Source: Rhodospirillaceae bacterium
GTDB lineage: Bacteria > Pseudomonadota > Alphaproteobacteria > CADEGL01
Length of the DNA stretch: 33,537 nucleotides
Reading direction: 5' to 3'
Assembly: GCA_018699755.1 (NCBI GenBank)
Contig: JABIRQ010000089.1
Location: 1-33,537 of the forward strand
Position numbers and translations under genes: made by a program. Position 1 is the stretch's first letter. Every line of letters starts with the position of its first letter. This document shows, one piece after another, positions 16,709 to 25,705 of this stretch. The notes below the pieces were generated by a model. The model worked only from the letters and a program-made list of their open reading frames with translations. It had not been told where the DNA came from and ran no database searches.

Positions 16709-17740
16709 ATGAGCGACGCGCCGACACGGGTTTCCTGCGATATCGACTTCGACAAGGACGGCCGCCAAGCGTCTTTTCTGGCGGTGGCCAATTCAGTGAA
16801 CGAATCGGCCTACGGCACGGTCACGATCCCTATCTACCAGTTCAAGAACGGCGACGGACCCACCATTTTCCTGTCGGGCGGCGTACATGGCGACGAATAC
16901 GAAGGTCAGGTGGTCCTGCGAAAATTGGCCCAATCCCTCGACGTCGCGAAGGTTCGTGGCCGCGTCATCGTCCTGCCCAGCATGAACCTGCCCGCGGCGC
17001 TGGCAGGCAAGCGCCTCTCGCCGATCGACAACCTGAACCTCAACCGTATTTTCCCGGGCAAGGCCGACGGCAGCATCACCGAAACCATCGCCCACTATGT
17101 CAGCCACGTCCTGCTGCCGCTGACCGATATCCAGGTCGATCTGCATTCGGGCGGCACGACCCTCGATTACATCCCCTGCATCATCATGAACGAGCAACCG
17201 GGGGACAAAGAGCGCGAGCGCAAGACCCACGAAGCGCTGATGGCTTTCGGTACGCCGATCGCGCTGATCTCCAAGGCATTGGATGCGACCGGCCTGTTCG
17301 AAGTCGAATGCGATGTGCGCGGCATCCTGAATCTGAACGCCGAATTGGGCGGGGCAGGCATGGTGCGCAAGCATATCGTGGAGATCGCCGAGACGGGAAT
17401 CCGCAATCTGCTGATTCATTTCGGTATCATGGAGGGGGAGATCGCTCGGCCGGAAACCATGGGTCGCGAGCCTTCGCGACTGATGAAGATCGCCGATTTC
17501 GACTCATTCGCGATGGTGCCGGACGACGGGCTGTACGAACCCTTCATCGAACTGGGAGACACTGTCGACGCGGGTCAGGCGATCGGTCAGGTTCACTACC
17601 TGCACCATACGGACAAGGAGCCTTGGGTCGTCCATACGAAAGCAGCGGGGACGCTCATCAACAAGCGCCCGCCGGGCAAGGTATCGCGCGGCGACAATGT
17701 CGCGATCTTCGCAGTCGATACGACCTATCCACCGGATTGA
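16709..17740 (+). CDS. AstE/AspA-family zinc deacylase, DoeB-like
   Basis: A 343-residue M14-like deacylase of the succinylglutamate desuccinylase/aspartoacylase family. The zinc ligands are visible as H60 and E63 in GGVHGDEYEG and H146 in VDLHSGGT. The C-terminal ~90 residues form a biotinyl-lipoyl-like beta domain (YEPFIELGDTVDAGQAIGQV). Length and N-terminal style resemble DoeB, the N-acetyl-diaminobutyrate deacetylase of ectoine breakdown, but no ectoine hydrolase is nearby, so the substrate remains open. The ATG at 16709 is directly preceded by GGGGGA and beats the ATG at 16691, which has no ribosome site. The next gene, an EutA/maleate-isomerase-like enzyme, follows after 37 bp and is likely in the same operon. 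Confidence 0.9.
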   Translation: MSDAPTRVSCDIDFDKDGRQASFLAVANSVNESAYGTVTIPIYQFKNGDGPTIFLSGGVHGDEYEGQVVLRKLAQSLDVAKVRGRVIVLPSMNLPAALAGKRLSPIDNLNLNRIFPGKADGSITETIAHYVSHVLLPLTDIQVDLHSGGTTLDYIPCIIMNEQPGDKERERKTHEALMAFGTPIALISKALDATGLFEVECDVRGILNLNAELGGAGMVRKHIVEIAETGIRNLLIHFGIMEGEIARPETMGREPSRLMKIADFDSFAMVPDDGLYEPFIELGDTVDAGQAIGQVHYLHHTDKEPWVVHTKAAGTLINKRPPGKVSRGDNVAIFAVDTTYPPD

Positions 17741-17777
17741 GGGCGGCGCGACACCTGAGCAAGGAGGGGAGTGCAAT

Positions 17778-18569
17778 ATGGCGCAGATCGAGGGGCATAC
17801 GGGCGCAGGAGCCGGCGCGACGGCGGGAATTGCGGAACTGACGGCCAGCTACGATGCCGGCGTCGGGCCGCTGGGACGAATCGGTTTCGTCGCCCTGGCC
17901 AACGGCTACACGGCCGAGCACGAGGTCGGCCGCATGCTGCCGGAGGGCTTCGTCCTCTACATCACGCGGGTGTGGAGCGACAATTCCGTCACCCTCGACA
18001 ATCTGCGCCGGATCGAAAGCGACCTGACCCGGGCAGTGGGGATGATCCTGCCCCAGGACGAGTTGGACGTGATGGTCTATTCCTGCACTTCGGGCACGGT
18101 CGCCATCGGAGAGGAAGCGGTCGCCCGCTGCATCCATGCGGCCAGGCCCGGCATACCGGTCACGAACCCGATCACCGCTGCGCTGGCCGCCTTCGAAGCG
18201 CTGAAGGTCGGGCGCATCGCCCTCCTTACCCCCTATGTCTTCGAGGTGACCTCGGCCATGCGGGACTATTTTACGGGCCGCGGGCTGGAGGTCTCCAAAA
18301 CCGCCAATTTCAACATCGAGCTCAACTCGGACATCCAACGCGTCAGCCCGGCCTCGATCCGCGAGGCAGCCTGCGCCCTCGACCTCGATGGCGCGGACGC
18401 GCTGTTCGTTTCCTGCACCGCCCTGCGCACGGCGGAAGTGATCGAGGAGATCGAAGACGCCATCGGCAAGCCCGTGGTGACCAGCAATCAGGCCCTCGCC
18501 TGGCATGCCCTTCGGCTGGCCGGCCACGACAAGGCCATACCCAGTCTGGGCCGGCTATTTCGTTTGTGA
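17778..18569 (+). CDS. Maleate isomerase / arylmalonate decarboxylase / EutA-like protein
   Basis: A 263-residue Asp/Glu-racemase-superfamily enzyme. The paired cysteines C103 (MVYSCTSGTVAIG) and C213 (LFVSCTALRTAE) match the two catalytic cysteines of maleate cis-trans isomerase; arylmalonate decarboxylase keeps only the second. The body (PLGRIGFVALANGYTAEHEV, then VTNPITAALAAFEAL) is typical of the maleate isomerase/EutA branch. EutA accompanies DoeB-type deacylases in ectoine-utilisation clusters, which makes the neighbour at 16709 suggestive. AAGGAGGGGA lies 8 nt before the ATG. Its 3' end overlaps the convergent oxygenase gene by 15 bp. Confidence 0.9.
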   Translation: MAQIEGHTGAGAGATAGIAELTASYDAGVGPLGRIGFVALANGYTAEHEVGRMLPEGFVLYITRVWSDNSVTLDNLRRIESDLTRAVGMILPQDELDVMVYSCTSGTVAIGEEAVARCIHAARPGIPVTNPITAALAAFEALKVGRIALLTPYVFEVTSAMRDYFTGRGLEVSKTANFNIELNSDIQRVSPASIREAACALDLDGADALFVSCTALRTAEVIEEIEDAIGKPVVTSNQALAWHALRLAGHDKAIPSLGRLFRL

Positions 18570-19214
18570 CCCGCCCTTGGGGCCAAATGATTTGACGGTA
18601 ATGTTGAAAGCGATGGAGATGCGCTCGCCCGGCCCGTGATACGGGTTGACGTAGTGGTAGAGCCAGGCGGGAAAGACCAACATCAGACCGTTTTCGGGCT
18701 CGACCTTGTGCTTGCCGCCGAAAGGGCTGCCGGGCAGTTCGATCATGTCGGCGCCCAGGCGCGGCTCAAGAAATTCGATATAGCCGGTCTCATGGGCCTC
18801 GGGGTCCGGCTGGCCGACATCGACGTAATAGACCCCCGAAAAGGAACAACCCGGGTGGTTGTGAATCTTGTTGTAGTCGCCCTGGCGCGAGACGTTGGCC
18901 CAGGCGACGACCTGCAACTCGCCCTGCTGGGCCGCTCCTTTCTCCGCAGAAAGGATCTGAAGCATCCGGCGCGCCCCGCCTTGGATCCAGCGCTTGAAGA
19001 CCTGGATTTCGGGCTCGTTCCATTCCAGGAGATCGTCCTTGGAGTGCCAGCCGCCGACATTGCTGCGGCGGATCCCCTCCTCTGCCACGGCGCGGGCCAG
19101 GACGATCTCGCGCAAGCGCGGATTGACCGCCTCCGCCTCCGGCGCTTGGTAGCGCACGATCGGTGTCGGAAAAGCAAGGACGGAACCGTCCTTCAGCTTG
19201 ATTTCAAGGGGCAT
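18555..19214 (-). CDS. 2OG-Fe(II) oxygenase-like protein (TIGR02466-type)
   Basis: A 219-residue protein resembling the putative 2-oxoglutarate/Fe(II) oxygenases grouped under TIGR02466. It has a cupin-like core with the possible metal ligands in NKIHNHPGCSFSGVYYVDVG (H118, H120) and H187 in PAWLYHYVNPY, and R198 in GERISIAFN as the likely 2-oxoglutarate contact. The upstream half (about 30-110) is helical. The ATG at 19214 gives the family-like start MPLEIKLKDGSVLAFPTP; the frame runs another 81 codons upstream but that part looks non-coding. No strong ribosome site is visible. It converges with the EutA-like gene and overlaps it by 15 bp. The substrate is unknown; such proteins are also common in phage and marine bacterial genomes. 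Confidence 0.85.
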   Translation of the reverse strand: MPLEIKLKDGSVLAFPTPIVRYQAPEAEAVNPRLREIVLARAVAEEGIRRSNVGGWHSKDDLLEWNEPEIQVFKRWIQGGARRMLQILSAEKGAAQQGELQVVAWANVSRQGDYNKIHNHPGCSFSGVYYVDVGQPDPEAHETGYIEFLEPRLGADMIELPGSPFGGKHKVEPENGLMLVFPAWLYHYVNPYHGPGERISIAFNITVKSFGPKGGSQTK

Positions 19215-19409
19215 GGCGGGGCCGGCGATCCAGATGATTGGAGTGGCGCGCCAGTGTCCTGCCGTACGTCTGATTTGCCAAGCCTTGCCGCCCGTCGGCG
19301 CGGCCACATTAACAGGGACGTTGCGGCCCGGCCCCCCTTGCGCTAATCGAAGGGCCGGCCGCCCATCCGGCGTGCCAATCCCATATCGGTTCAAAGATCG
19401 GGGGCCGCC

Positions 19410-21209
19410 TTGCACCGCTATCGCACCCATACCTGCAACGACCTGCGCGAAAGCCATGTCGGCGAGACCGTGCGTCTATCCGGCTGGGTCCATCGAAGAC
19501 GCGATCATGGCCAGCTCCTCTTCGTCGATCTGCGCGACCATTTCGGCATCACCCAATGCGTGATCGATGTCGGCAGCCCGCTCTTCGCCAAGGCCGATGC
19601 TCTGCGCAACGAAAGCGTGGTTCGAGTCGAAGGGCCGGTCGTCGCCCGCTCCGAAGAGACGATCAACGACGGCCTTGCCACCGGCCGGGTGGAGGTCCGA
19701 ATTGCGGACCTCGAGGTGCTTTCTGCGGCCGAGACGCTGCCTTTCCCGGTCAACAGCGATGCCGACTACCCCGAGGACATGCGGCTGCGTTACCGCTTCC
19801 TCGATCTGCGGCGCGAGGAGAACCATCGCAACATCATCCTGCGCGCACGGATCATTGACAGCATCCGCCGGCGCATGGTCGACGCGAGCTTCCAGGAATT
19901 CCAGACCCCGATCCTGACTGCGACCTCGCCCGAGGGCGCGCGCGATTTTCTCGTGCCCAGCCGCCTGCATCCGGGCAAGTTCTACGCCCTGCCGCAGGCG
20001 CCCCAACAGTTCAAGCAGCTCATCATGTGTTCGGGCTTCGACCGCTATTTCCAGATCGCGCCCTGCTTCCGCGACGAAGACAGTCGCGCCGACCGGTCGC
20101 CGGGCGAGTTCTACCAGCTCGACCTCGAAATGGCCTTCGTCGAGGAGAACGACGTCCTGACGGCGGTCGAGCCCGTGCTGCACGGTGTCTACGACGAATT
20201 CTCGGACGCGGCGCTGACGCCGATGCCCTGGCCGCGCATCCCCTACGCCGAATCCATGATGAAATACGGCAACGACAAGCCGGATCTGCGCAACCCCCTC
20301 GTCATCGCCGACGTGACGGAAGCCTTCCGAGGCTCGGACTTCAAGATTTTCGCAGGACAGATCGAAAAAGGCGCGGTGGTGCGGGCCGTGCCCGCACCGA
20401 AGGCGCAGGATCGGCCGCGTTCCTTCTTCGACAAGATGAACGATTGGGCACGCGAACAGGGCGCCCCGGGCATGGGCTGGATCGTCTTCGAAAAAGGCGG
20501 CGGGCGCGGTCCGATCGCCAAGAATCTGAGCGACGAGCGCCTCGCTTTGTTGAAGAAATTGGCGGGAGTTGGCGAAGGCGATGCGCTGTTTTTCGCCTGC
20601 GATCGCGAGAGCGGCGCGGCGCGGCTGGCCGGGCTCGCCCGCGATAAGGTGGGGCAGGACCTCGACTTGCTCGAGAAGGACGCGTTCCGGTTCTGTTGGG
20701 TCGTCGACTATCCGATGTACGAAATGGACGAGGAAACCGGCCGGATCGATTTCAGCCACAACCCCTTTTCCATGCCCCAGGGCGGTCTCGAAGCTCTGGA
20801 GAGCAAGGAACCGCTCGACGTCCTGGCCCATCAATACGATGTCGTCTGCAATGGGGTGGAGCTGGGCAGCGGCGCGATTCGGAACCATCTGCCGGACGTG
20901 ATGGTGAAAGCGTTCGGAATTGTCGGCTACGGCCGCGAAACGGTGGAAAGCAGCTTCCCGGCCCTGCTGAACGCCTTCAAATACGGCGCGCCGCCCCATG
21001 GCGGGCTGGCCCCCGGGGTCGACCGGATGGTGATGCAGATCGCCGATCTACCGAATATCCGCGAAGGGATCCTCTTCCCCATGAACCAACGGGCCGAGGA
21101 CTTGCTGATGGGGGCGCCCGCGGCCCCCGACGACAAGCAACTCGAGGAATTGCACATCCGCGTGCATCTGCCGCCCGAGTTGCGCGAGACGCCCCCAGCC
21201 AAGGACTAG
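19410..21209 (+). CDS. aspS: Aspartyl-tRNA synthetase (probably non-discriminating, Asp/Asn type)
   Basis: A 599-residue class IIb synthetase of bacterial type. The N-terminal anticodon-binding OB fold starts MHRYRTHTCNDL and includes GWVHRRRDHGQLLFVDLRDH. Class II motif 2 is seen around FQIAPCFRDEDSRADRSPGE and motif 3 in GGLAPGVDRMVMQ; the bacterial GAD insertion domain lies between them. Initiation is at TTG (19410), which fits the family N-terminus exactly. The histidine in RRRDHG (residue 33) corresponds to the residue linked to non-discriminating AspRS in Pseudomonas, so it may charge both tRNA-Asp and tRNA-Asn and rely on GatCAB (inference from known families). The gap of 195 bp from the divergent oxygenase gene should carry the promoter. 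Confidence 0.97.
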   Translation: MHRYRTHTCNDLRESHVGETVRLSGWVHRRRDHGQLLFVDLRDHFGITQCVIDVGSPLFAKADALRNESVVRVEGPVVARSEETINDGLATGRVEVRIADLEVLSAAETLPFPVNSDADYPEDMRLRYRFLDLRREENHRNIILRARIIDSIRRRMVDASFQEFQTPILTATSPEGARDFLVPSRLHPGKFYALPQAPQQFKQLIMCSGFDRYFQIAPCFRDEDSRADRSPGEFYQLDLEMAFVEENDVLTAVEPVLHGVYDEFSDAALTPMPWPRIPYAESMMKYGNDKPDLRNPLVIADVTEAFRGSDFKIFAGQIEKGAVVRAVPAPKAQDRPRSFFDKMNDWAREQGAPGMGWIVFEKGGGRGPIAKNLSDERLALLKKLAGVGEGDALFFACDRESGAARLAGLARDKVGQDLDLLEKDAFRFCWVVDYPMYEMDEETGRIDFSHNPFSMPQGGLEALESKEPLDVLAHQYDVVCNGVELGSGAIRNHLPDVMVKAFGIVGYGRETVESSFPALLNAFKYGAPPHGGLAPGVDRMVMQIADLPNIREGILFPMNQRAEDLLMGAPAAPDDKQLEELHIRVHLPPELRETPPAKD

Positions 21210-21221
21210 CCGGCGCGAATC

Positions 21222-22700
21222 TCAGGCGGCTGCGGGGCGGTTCAGTTCGCCTCGCCGCAGGGCGCGGCCCGGTCTGTCGCCGGTATGGCTTCCTCCCCGC
21301 CAGACGATCCGCCCGTTCACCATCACCAGCGCGATTCCGTCGGCCGGCTGTTTCGGATCGTCGAAACTGGCACGGTCTATCACGGTCGCGGGGTCGAACA
21401 GGACAAGGTCGGCAAAACCTCCTTCCCGCACCACGCCCCGATCCTTGAGGCCGAAGCGTTCGGCGGGATAGGCGGTCATGCGACGCACCGCTTCCTCCAG
21501 CTCGAACAGGCCCAGATCGCGGCAATAGTGGCCGAGCACACGGGGGAAGGTGCCCCAGAGGCGGGGATGCGGATGGGTGTCGTTGGGTAGGCCATCGGAG
21601 CCGATCATCGCCCGGGGGTGGGACAGGATGCGCCGCACGTCTTCTTCGTCCATGGAGAAATAGATCGCGCCGGCCGGTTGCAGGCGGTCGATCGCCTCGT
21701 CCACCGAGCAGCCGAGTTCGGCCGCGACGTCCTCCAGGTCCCGGCCCTGGGCGGTGGGCATGGGAACCGACCAGGCGATCATGATGCGCTGGGCCTTTGC
21801 GCAGAACTCCCGTAGCAGCACGGTCGAGGACGCCGTATAGGGGTAGACGTCCAGGGCAACCGGCTGGCGCCGCGCCGCGCTGTCGATATGCCGGAGGGTC
21901 TCCGGGCTTCGCCCGAAATTCTTGATGCCGTGAACCTTGTGATGGGAGATGACCACGGGCGCCCCGGTCTCGCGCCCGATCAGGAAGGATTCGTCCAGCG
22001 CCGCCATCACATGCTCGCCCTCGTCGCGCATATGGGTGCAATAGAGGGCGCCGTAATCCGTTAGCGCCTTGGCGATACCGACGATTTCCTCCGTCGGCGC
22101 GGCCGCGGCCGGCGGGTAGTTGAGGCCCGTGCTGAACCCAACGGCGCCCGCGTCCAGGGATTCCGCCAGTCGGTCGCGCATGACCGCGATCTCCGCCTCG
22201 GTCGCCGCCCGGTCCAGGCTGTCCATCGCGCCGACCCGCAAGGTCGAATGGCCGGTCAGGCACGCGGCGTTGAGCGAAGGCGGATCCTTATCGAGACCGT
22301 CCAGGAAATCGACGAATCCGCCGAAGCGCCATTGGCCGTCGCCGGCGACAAGGTCGAGCGGCGGCGGCGGACGTCCGTCGATCGCCAAGGGAGCCAGACT
22401 CACCCCGCAATTGCCGACCACCACCGTGGTCACGCCCTGGCTGACTTTGGGCGTCATCTCGGGCGTGTTCAGCAAGGCAAAATCGTCATGGGTATGGACG
22501 TCGATGAAACCGGGCGCGAGGACGAGGCCCGAAGCGTCGATCATGCGTCCGGCCGAAACCTGCGCGAGATCGCCAAGCGCCACGACGCGATCGTCGGTCA
22601 CCGCGACATCGGCCCGGCGGCGCGGCGCACCGCTGCCGTCGATCAGGTCCGCGCCCCGAATCAGAACATCGCAGGATGTGGGAAGAGTCGAATCGGCCAT
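21222..22700 (-). CDS. N-acyl-D-amino-acid deacylase (D-aminoacylase), amidohydrolase superfamily
   Basis: A 492-residue metal-dependent amidohydrolase. The small beta domain at the N-terminus leads to the metal-binding strand GFIDVHTHDDF (H69, H71). C98 in VVVGNCGVS matches the bridging-metal cysteine of D-aminoacylases. Later histidines in YCTHMRDEG, ISHHKVHG and the aspartate in IGSDGLPND complete the expected metal and catalytic set. The C-terminus returns to the beta domain (GGFADLVLFDP). The ATG at 22700 follows a clear GGAGGTGA ribosome site; an earlier ATG seven codons upstream lacks one. Such enzymes release D-amino acids from N-acyl precursors. It is divergent from the cyclase-family gene across 100 bp, so the two may share a promoter region. 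Confidence 0.93.
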   Translation of the reverse strand: MADSTLPTSCDVLIRGADLIDGSGAPRRRADVAVTDDRVVALGDLAQVSAGRMIDASGLVLAPGFIDVHTHDDFALLNTPEMTPKVSQGVTTVVVGNCGVSLAPLAIDGRPPPPLDLVAGDGQWRFGGFVDFLDGLDKDPPSLNAACLTGHSTLRVGAMDSLDRAATEAEIAVMRDRLAESLDAGAVGFSTGLNYPPAAAAPTEEIVGIAKALTDYGALYCTHMRDEGEHVMAALDESFLIGRETGAPVVISHHKVHGIKNFGRSPETLRHIDSAARRQPVALDVYPYTASSTVLLREFCAKAQRIMIAWSVPMPTAQGRDLEDVAAELGCSVDEAIDRLQPAGAIYFSMDEEDVRRILSHPRAMIGSDGLPNDTHPHPRLWGTFPRVLGHYCRDLGLFELEEAVRRMTAYPAERFGLKDRGVVREGGFADLVLFDPATVIDRASFDDPKQPADGIALVMVNGRIVWRGGSHTGDRPGRALRRGELNRPAAA

Positions 22701-22800
22701 GGCGTCACCTCCGACCGGCACTCTAGCCGAGGAGACCGCGCCGATCAGTACGGGAAAGGCGGGAAATTGTAGGATGGGAGGGAGAGAAAGGGAGGAAAGT

Positions 22801-23826
22801 ATGAGCCAACGCTGGACGCATCGGCCGGAGGGATCGAATTGGGGGGATTTCGGGGCGGACGATCAATTGGGCCGTCTCAACCTGCTGACGCGGGAGAAGG
22901 TTCTCCAGGGCGTCGCCGAAGTGAAGGAAGGGCGCGCCTTCTGCCTGAGCCTGCCGCTGGACTATCCGGGCGGCAATCTGTTGAGTCCGGGCCGCCATCC
23001 GCCGGAACTGCGCGCCGCCATGCGCGACGGTCAGCCCTTCATGAACTTCCCGTTGAGCCACCGGGACCCGCATTTCACGGATGTGGTCTGCGACGACATG
23101 GTGCTGATCCACCTCCAGTATTCGAGCCAGTGGGATTCCCTCGCCCATATGGGCAGCCTGTTCGACGCCGATGGCGATGGGGAGGCCGAGATGGTCTTCT
23201 ACAACGGCTACCGCGCGGGCGAGCACGTCAAAGGCCCGAACGAGGAGGCCGGTCCAGGCGCGCTGTCGCTCGGCATCGAAACCATGGCGGAAACGAGCGT
23301 GCAGGGCCGCGGCGTGATGGTCGATCTCCACGCCCATTTCGGCCGTGCGAGAGAGCAGGTCGGCTATGACAGCCTGATGAGGGTCATGGAGACGGATTCG
23401 GTGACGGTCGAGTCCGGCGACATGCTCTGCCTGCACACCGGCTTCGGCGCGATGCTGCTCGAGCTCGAGCGCAATCCCGATTGGGACAGTCTCCATAACT
23501 CATGCAGCGTGCTCGACGGCCATGACGAGCGCCTGCTGGAATGGATCACCGATAGCGGCATCGCGACGATCTGCACGGACAACTTCGCCGTCGAGGAATA
23601 CCCGAAGGTCGGCGAGGAATTGTCCCTGGACCGCCAGCAGGCGGCCTATCCGATTCACGAACACTGCCTGTTCAAGCTCGGCCTGCCGCTGGCGGAACTC
23701 TGGCACCTGACCGAACTGGCGGGCTGGCTGCGCGCCAACCACCGCAGCCGCTTCCTGCTGACCGCCCCGCCGCTGCGCCTCCCAGGCGCCGTCGGCTCTC
23801 CTGTGACGCCGGTGGCGACGGTTTAG
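22801..23826 (+). CDS. Cyclase-family (kynurenine formamidase-like) hydrolase
   Basis: A 341-residue protein of the putative cyclase family (PF04199-like). The family's metal motif HxGTHxDxPxH appears in modified form as HLQYSSQWDSLAHMG, keeping the spaced D and H with Q in place of the first H, as in the larger bacterial/fungal subgroup. Later segments GRGVMVDLHAHFG and GDMLCLHTGFGAML are typical. A strand with TICTDNFAVEEYP and a final histidine-rich PIHEHCLFKLGLPLAELWHL are also family-like. The ATG follows GGGAGG. It is divergent from the D-aminoacylase and its stop overlaps the convergent rhodanese gene by 4 bp. The substrate is unknown; amide or lactone hydrolysis is likely. Confidence 0.88.
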   Translation: MSQRWTHRPEGSNWGDFGADDQLGRLNLLTREKVLQGVAEVKEGRAFCLSLPLDYPGGNLLSPGRHPPELRAAMRDGQPFMNFPLSHRDPHFTDVVCDDMVLIHLQYSSQWDSLAHMGSLFDADGDGEAEMVFYNGYRAGEHVKGPNEEAGPGALSLGIETMAETSVQGRGVMVDLHAHFGRAREQVGYDSLMRVMETDSVTVESGDMLCLHTGFGAMLLELERNPDWDSLHNSCSVLDGHDERLLEWITDSGIATICTDNFAVEEYPKVGEELSLDRQQAAYPIHEHCLFKLGLPLAELWHLTELAGWLRANHRSRFLLTAPPLRLPGAVGSPVTPVATV

Positions 23827-24227
23827 CCGCTCTTTGGCTCGGGCTCCTCGATCGGGCCGCCGGCCTCGCGCCAAGCGCCGAAACCGCCGCCGATATGGGC
23901 GACAGGTTTCAAGCCCATACGCTGGAGTTGCTGGGTGGCCAGGGCCGAGCGCAGCCCGCCGGCGCAGAACAGCACGAACTCCTTGCCGGAGCCGAAGAGC
24001 TCGTTGTAGTAGGGGCTTTCCGGGTCGACCCAGAATTCGAGCATGCCGCGCGGCGCATGGAAGGCGCCGGAAACCTTGCCTTCCCGCCGAAGTTCGCGAA
24101 CGTCGCGGATATCGATGAACTGGACGTTCTCGTCGCCGAGCTTGGCCTTCGCTTCCTCCGCCGAATAGGTCTTGATCTCGGCTTCGGCTTCCGCGACCAA
24201 CTGCTTGTAACCGATTTCCATCGCCAT
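23823..24227 (-). CDS. Rhodanese-like domain protein
   Basis: A 134-residue single-domain rhodanese. The core starts at about residue 20 and includes VQFIDIRDVRELRREGKVSG and the active-site loop FCAGGLRS with the sulfur-carrying C88. The loop follows CxxGxR(S/T), so it should be catalytically capable of sulfur transfer. It ends HIGGGFGAWREAGGPIEE, as usual for the family. The ATG follows AAGGGG. It is 64 bp after the HIT-family gene on the same strand and probably closes that operon. Confidence 0.92.
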   Translation of the reverse strand: MAMEIGYKQLVAEAEAEIKTYSAEEAKAKLGDENVQFIDIRDVRELRREGKVSGAFHAPRGMLEFWVDPESPYYNELFGSGKEFVLFCAGGLRSALATQQLQRMGLKPVAHIGGGFGAWREAGGPIEEPEPKSG

Positions 24228-24291
24228 TTTTCGACCCCTTCCGCGCTGCGCTCAGCCCTTGGTTTAGGCCGCGCGGGCATCGGATGCAACG

Positions 24292-24699
24292 TCAGGCGGC
24301 GAAGGCGTCGCGCAATTCCGCCAAACGACGTTCGAGCGTCTCCGGCGGGTAAACTGTGGGCGGCGCGGCACCCCAGATCGGCTTCGGCCAGGCGGCGTCT
24401 TCGGTAAACCGCGCGATCGCATGGACATGCAACTGCGCAACGCTGTTGCCCAGGGCGGCAACATTCAGCTTGTGCGGCGAATAGAGCCGTTCGAGCACAT
24501 CCGTCGCGCGCACGATCTCGTCCATCAGGCTTGCCCGGTCCGCCGGTTCCAACTCGCGGATTTCCCGAATGCCCGGACGTTCGGGCACCAGGATCAACCA
24601 GGGATAGTTGGCATCGCGCGAAAGCAGCACGCGGCACAGGGCCAGACGGCAGACATCCTCGGTATCAGCGGCGAGGCGCGGGTCGAGATCGAACACCAT
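24292..24699 (-). CDS. HIT-family nucleotide hydrolase-like protein
   Basis: A 135-residue histidine-triad protein of the proteobacterial type that starts FxLDPRLAxDT. The triad region is QLHVHAIARF, with H91 and H93 present. The third position is I95 rather than His, which I understand to be normal in this subfamily, followed by the characteristic AWPKPIWG. Related proteins split dinucleoside polyphosphates or AMP-linked compounds. The ATG at 24699 gives the family start MVFDLDPRL and overlaps the 3' end of the DUF429 gene by 35 bp; translation may be coupled. Confidence 0.92.
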   Translation of the reverse strand: MVFDLDPRLAADTEDVCRLALCRVLLSRDANYPWLILVPERPGIREIRELEPADRASLMDEIVRATDVLERLYSPHKLNVAALGNSVAQLHVHAIARFTEDAAWPKPIWGAAPPTVYPPETLERRLAELRDAFAA

Positions 24700-25705
24700 G
24701 GCACTCCGGTCGGTCGGTACAGGCCGGGTCAGCCTGCCCCAGTATCCAGCCTTCGATTGCGCGCGCAACCCGGCCAGTCGGATCGCCGGGCGGGCGATGC
24801 CCGAGAAGGACGTTCAGCATGCCGAACAGGCCGACGACCGAATCGAACCGGTCTTCTCCCGCCGCATCCGCGCCGAAACCATCCTGGATGGCCAGGATCA
24901 GGTCCGGATCCAGCTCGACATCGACCTTGTCGGCCCAATCCAGCAACGGCCGCGCGGCGCCGGACCGACTGGCCTGAACCCGCTTGCCGGTCCGGTCGCC
25001 CGCTCTCGGCGTCGGGAAACGGACGCCCAAATGGCCGTAGCACTCGCCTGGATAGGTCTCCGCAACAACCACTTGCCGCGTATCCAGCAAGTCGAACAAG
25101 GGGCCGTCAAAGGGCCAAAGCGCAACGTCCTGCGTGGGATCGCGAAGCGCGGGTTGCAGGCAATCGCGCCACCCGGCGATCATGCCCTTGCCGACCTGGT
25201 TCGCGCCGAGGGTCCAGAACATCGGGCAAGCCGCCCGTCGCGTTTCCGTCGCATGATCGCAAGGCCGATAGAGGTCCGCCCGGTCGGACAATCCCAAGGC
25301 CTTCACCAACCAATCCTGACGAGCGCCCCCCTTGCCGACCGCCCCCTTCGGATAAAACGGCCGATGCGGTCCTATGTCCGAAACATCGGCTGCAACGTCG
25401 AAGAACCGCACCCATTCGCCCTTGCCCAGATCGGGCAAAAGCCCGGCAAAAGATTCGACTCCGGCCAATCGTGCATAGGCTGCCGGCAGACCGAGCGGAA
25501 AGTCGAAACCGACGAAGGCGTTTCCACCCTGCCCGGCAGCCTCGGCCATCTCCGCAAGAAAGCCGGACGCTTCCCCCACCGGCCGGGGCGTCTCGGCCTG
25601 ATAGCGTCCGTCCGATCTTCGGCGGGCGATGGCACACCACCGCTTGCCCGGATGGATGCTCCAATCCGCATGGACGACGATTTGGGGTGGGCGTCCCGCG
25701 CTCAC
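24665..25705 (-). CDS. DUF429-like protein (predicted RNase H-like fold)
   Basis: A 346-residue protein that looks like the DUF429 family, predicted to have an RNase H-like nuclease fold. The opening strand IVVHADWSIHPGKRWCAIAR carries an aspartate where RNase H-fold enzymes place the first metal ligand; FVGFDFPLGLPAAYA follows about 50 residues later with a second aspartate. A third acidic group may be the C-terminal EDRFDSVVGLFGML. Start: GTG at 25705 overlapping the tartrate dehydrogenase stop (GTGA). The open frame continues another ~310 codons upstream antisense-like through the neighbouring gene, which is not coding. No function is established for this family member. Confidence 0.85.
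   Translation of the reverse strand: MSAGRPPQIVVHADWSIHPGKRWCAIARRRSDGRYQAETPRPVGEASGFLAEMAEAAGQGGNAFVGFDFPLGLPAAYARLAGVESFAGLLPDLGKGEWVRFFDVAADVSDIGPHRPFYPKGAVGKGGARQDWLVKALGLSDRADLYRPCDHATETRRAACPMFWTLGANQVGKGMIAGWRDCLQPALRDPTQDVALWPFDGPLFDLLDTRQVVVAETYPGECYGHLGVRFPTPRAGDRTGKRVQASRSGAARPLLDWADKVDVELDPDLILAIQDGFGADAAGEDRFDSVVGLFGMLNVLLGHRPPGDPTGRVARAIEGWILGQADPACTDRPECHGVRSRPAPRR

Noticed and set aside
16709..18569. A complete ectoine-degradation operon
   Set aside because: Only a DoeB-like and an EutA-like gene are present; DoeA, EutB, EutC and a regulator are missing, so the substrate is left open.
24292..24699. Loss of the third triad histidine in the HIT protein (HVHAIA) as evidence of a dead enzyme
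   Set aside because: This form with the following AWPxPxWG is, to my knowledge, normal for this proteobacterial HIT subfamily, so it is not a lesion.
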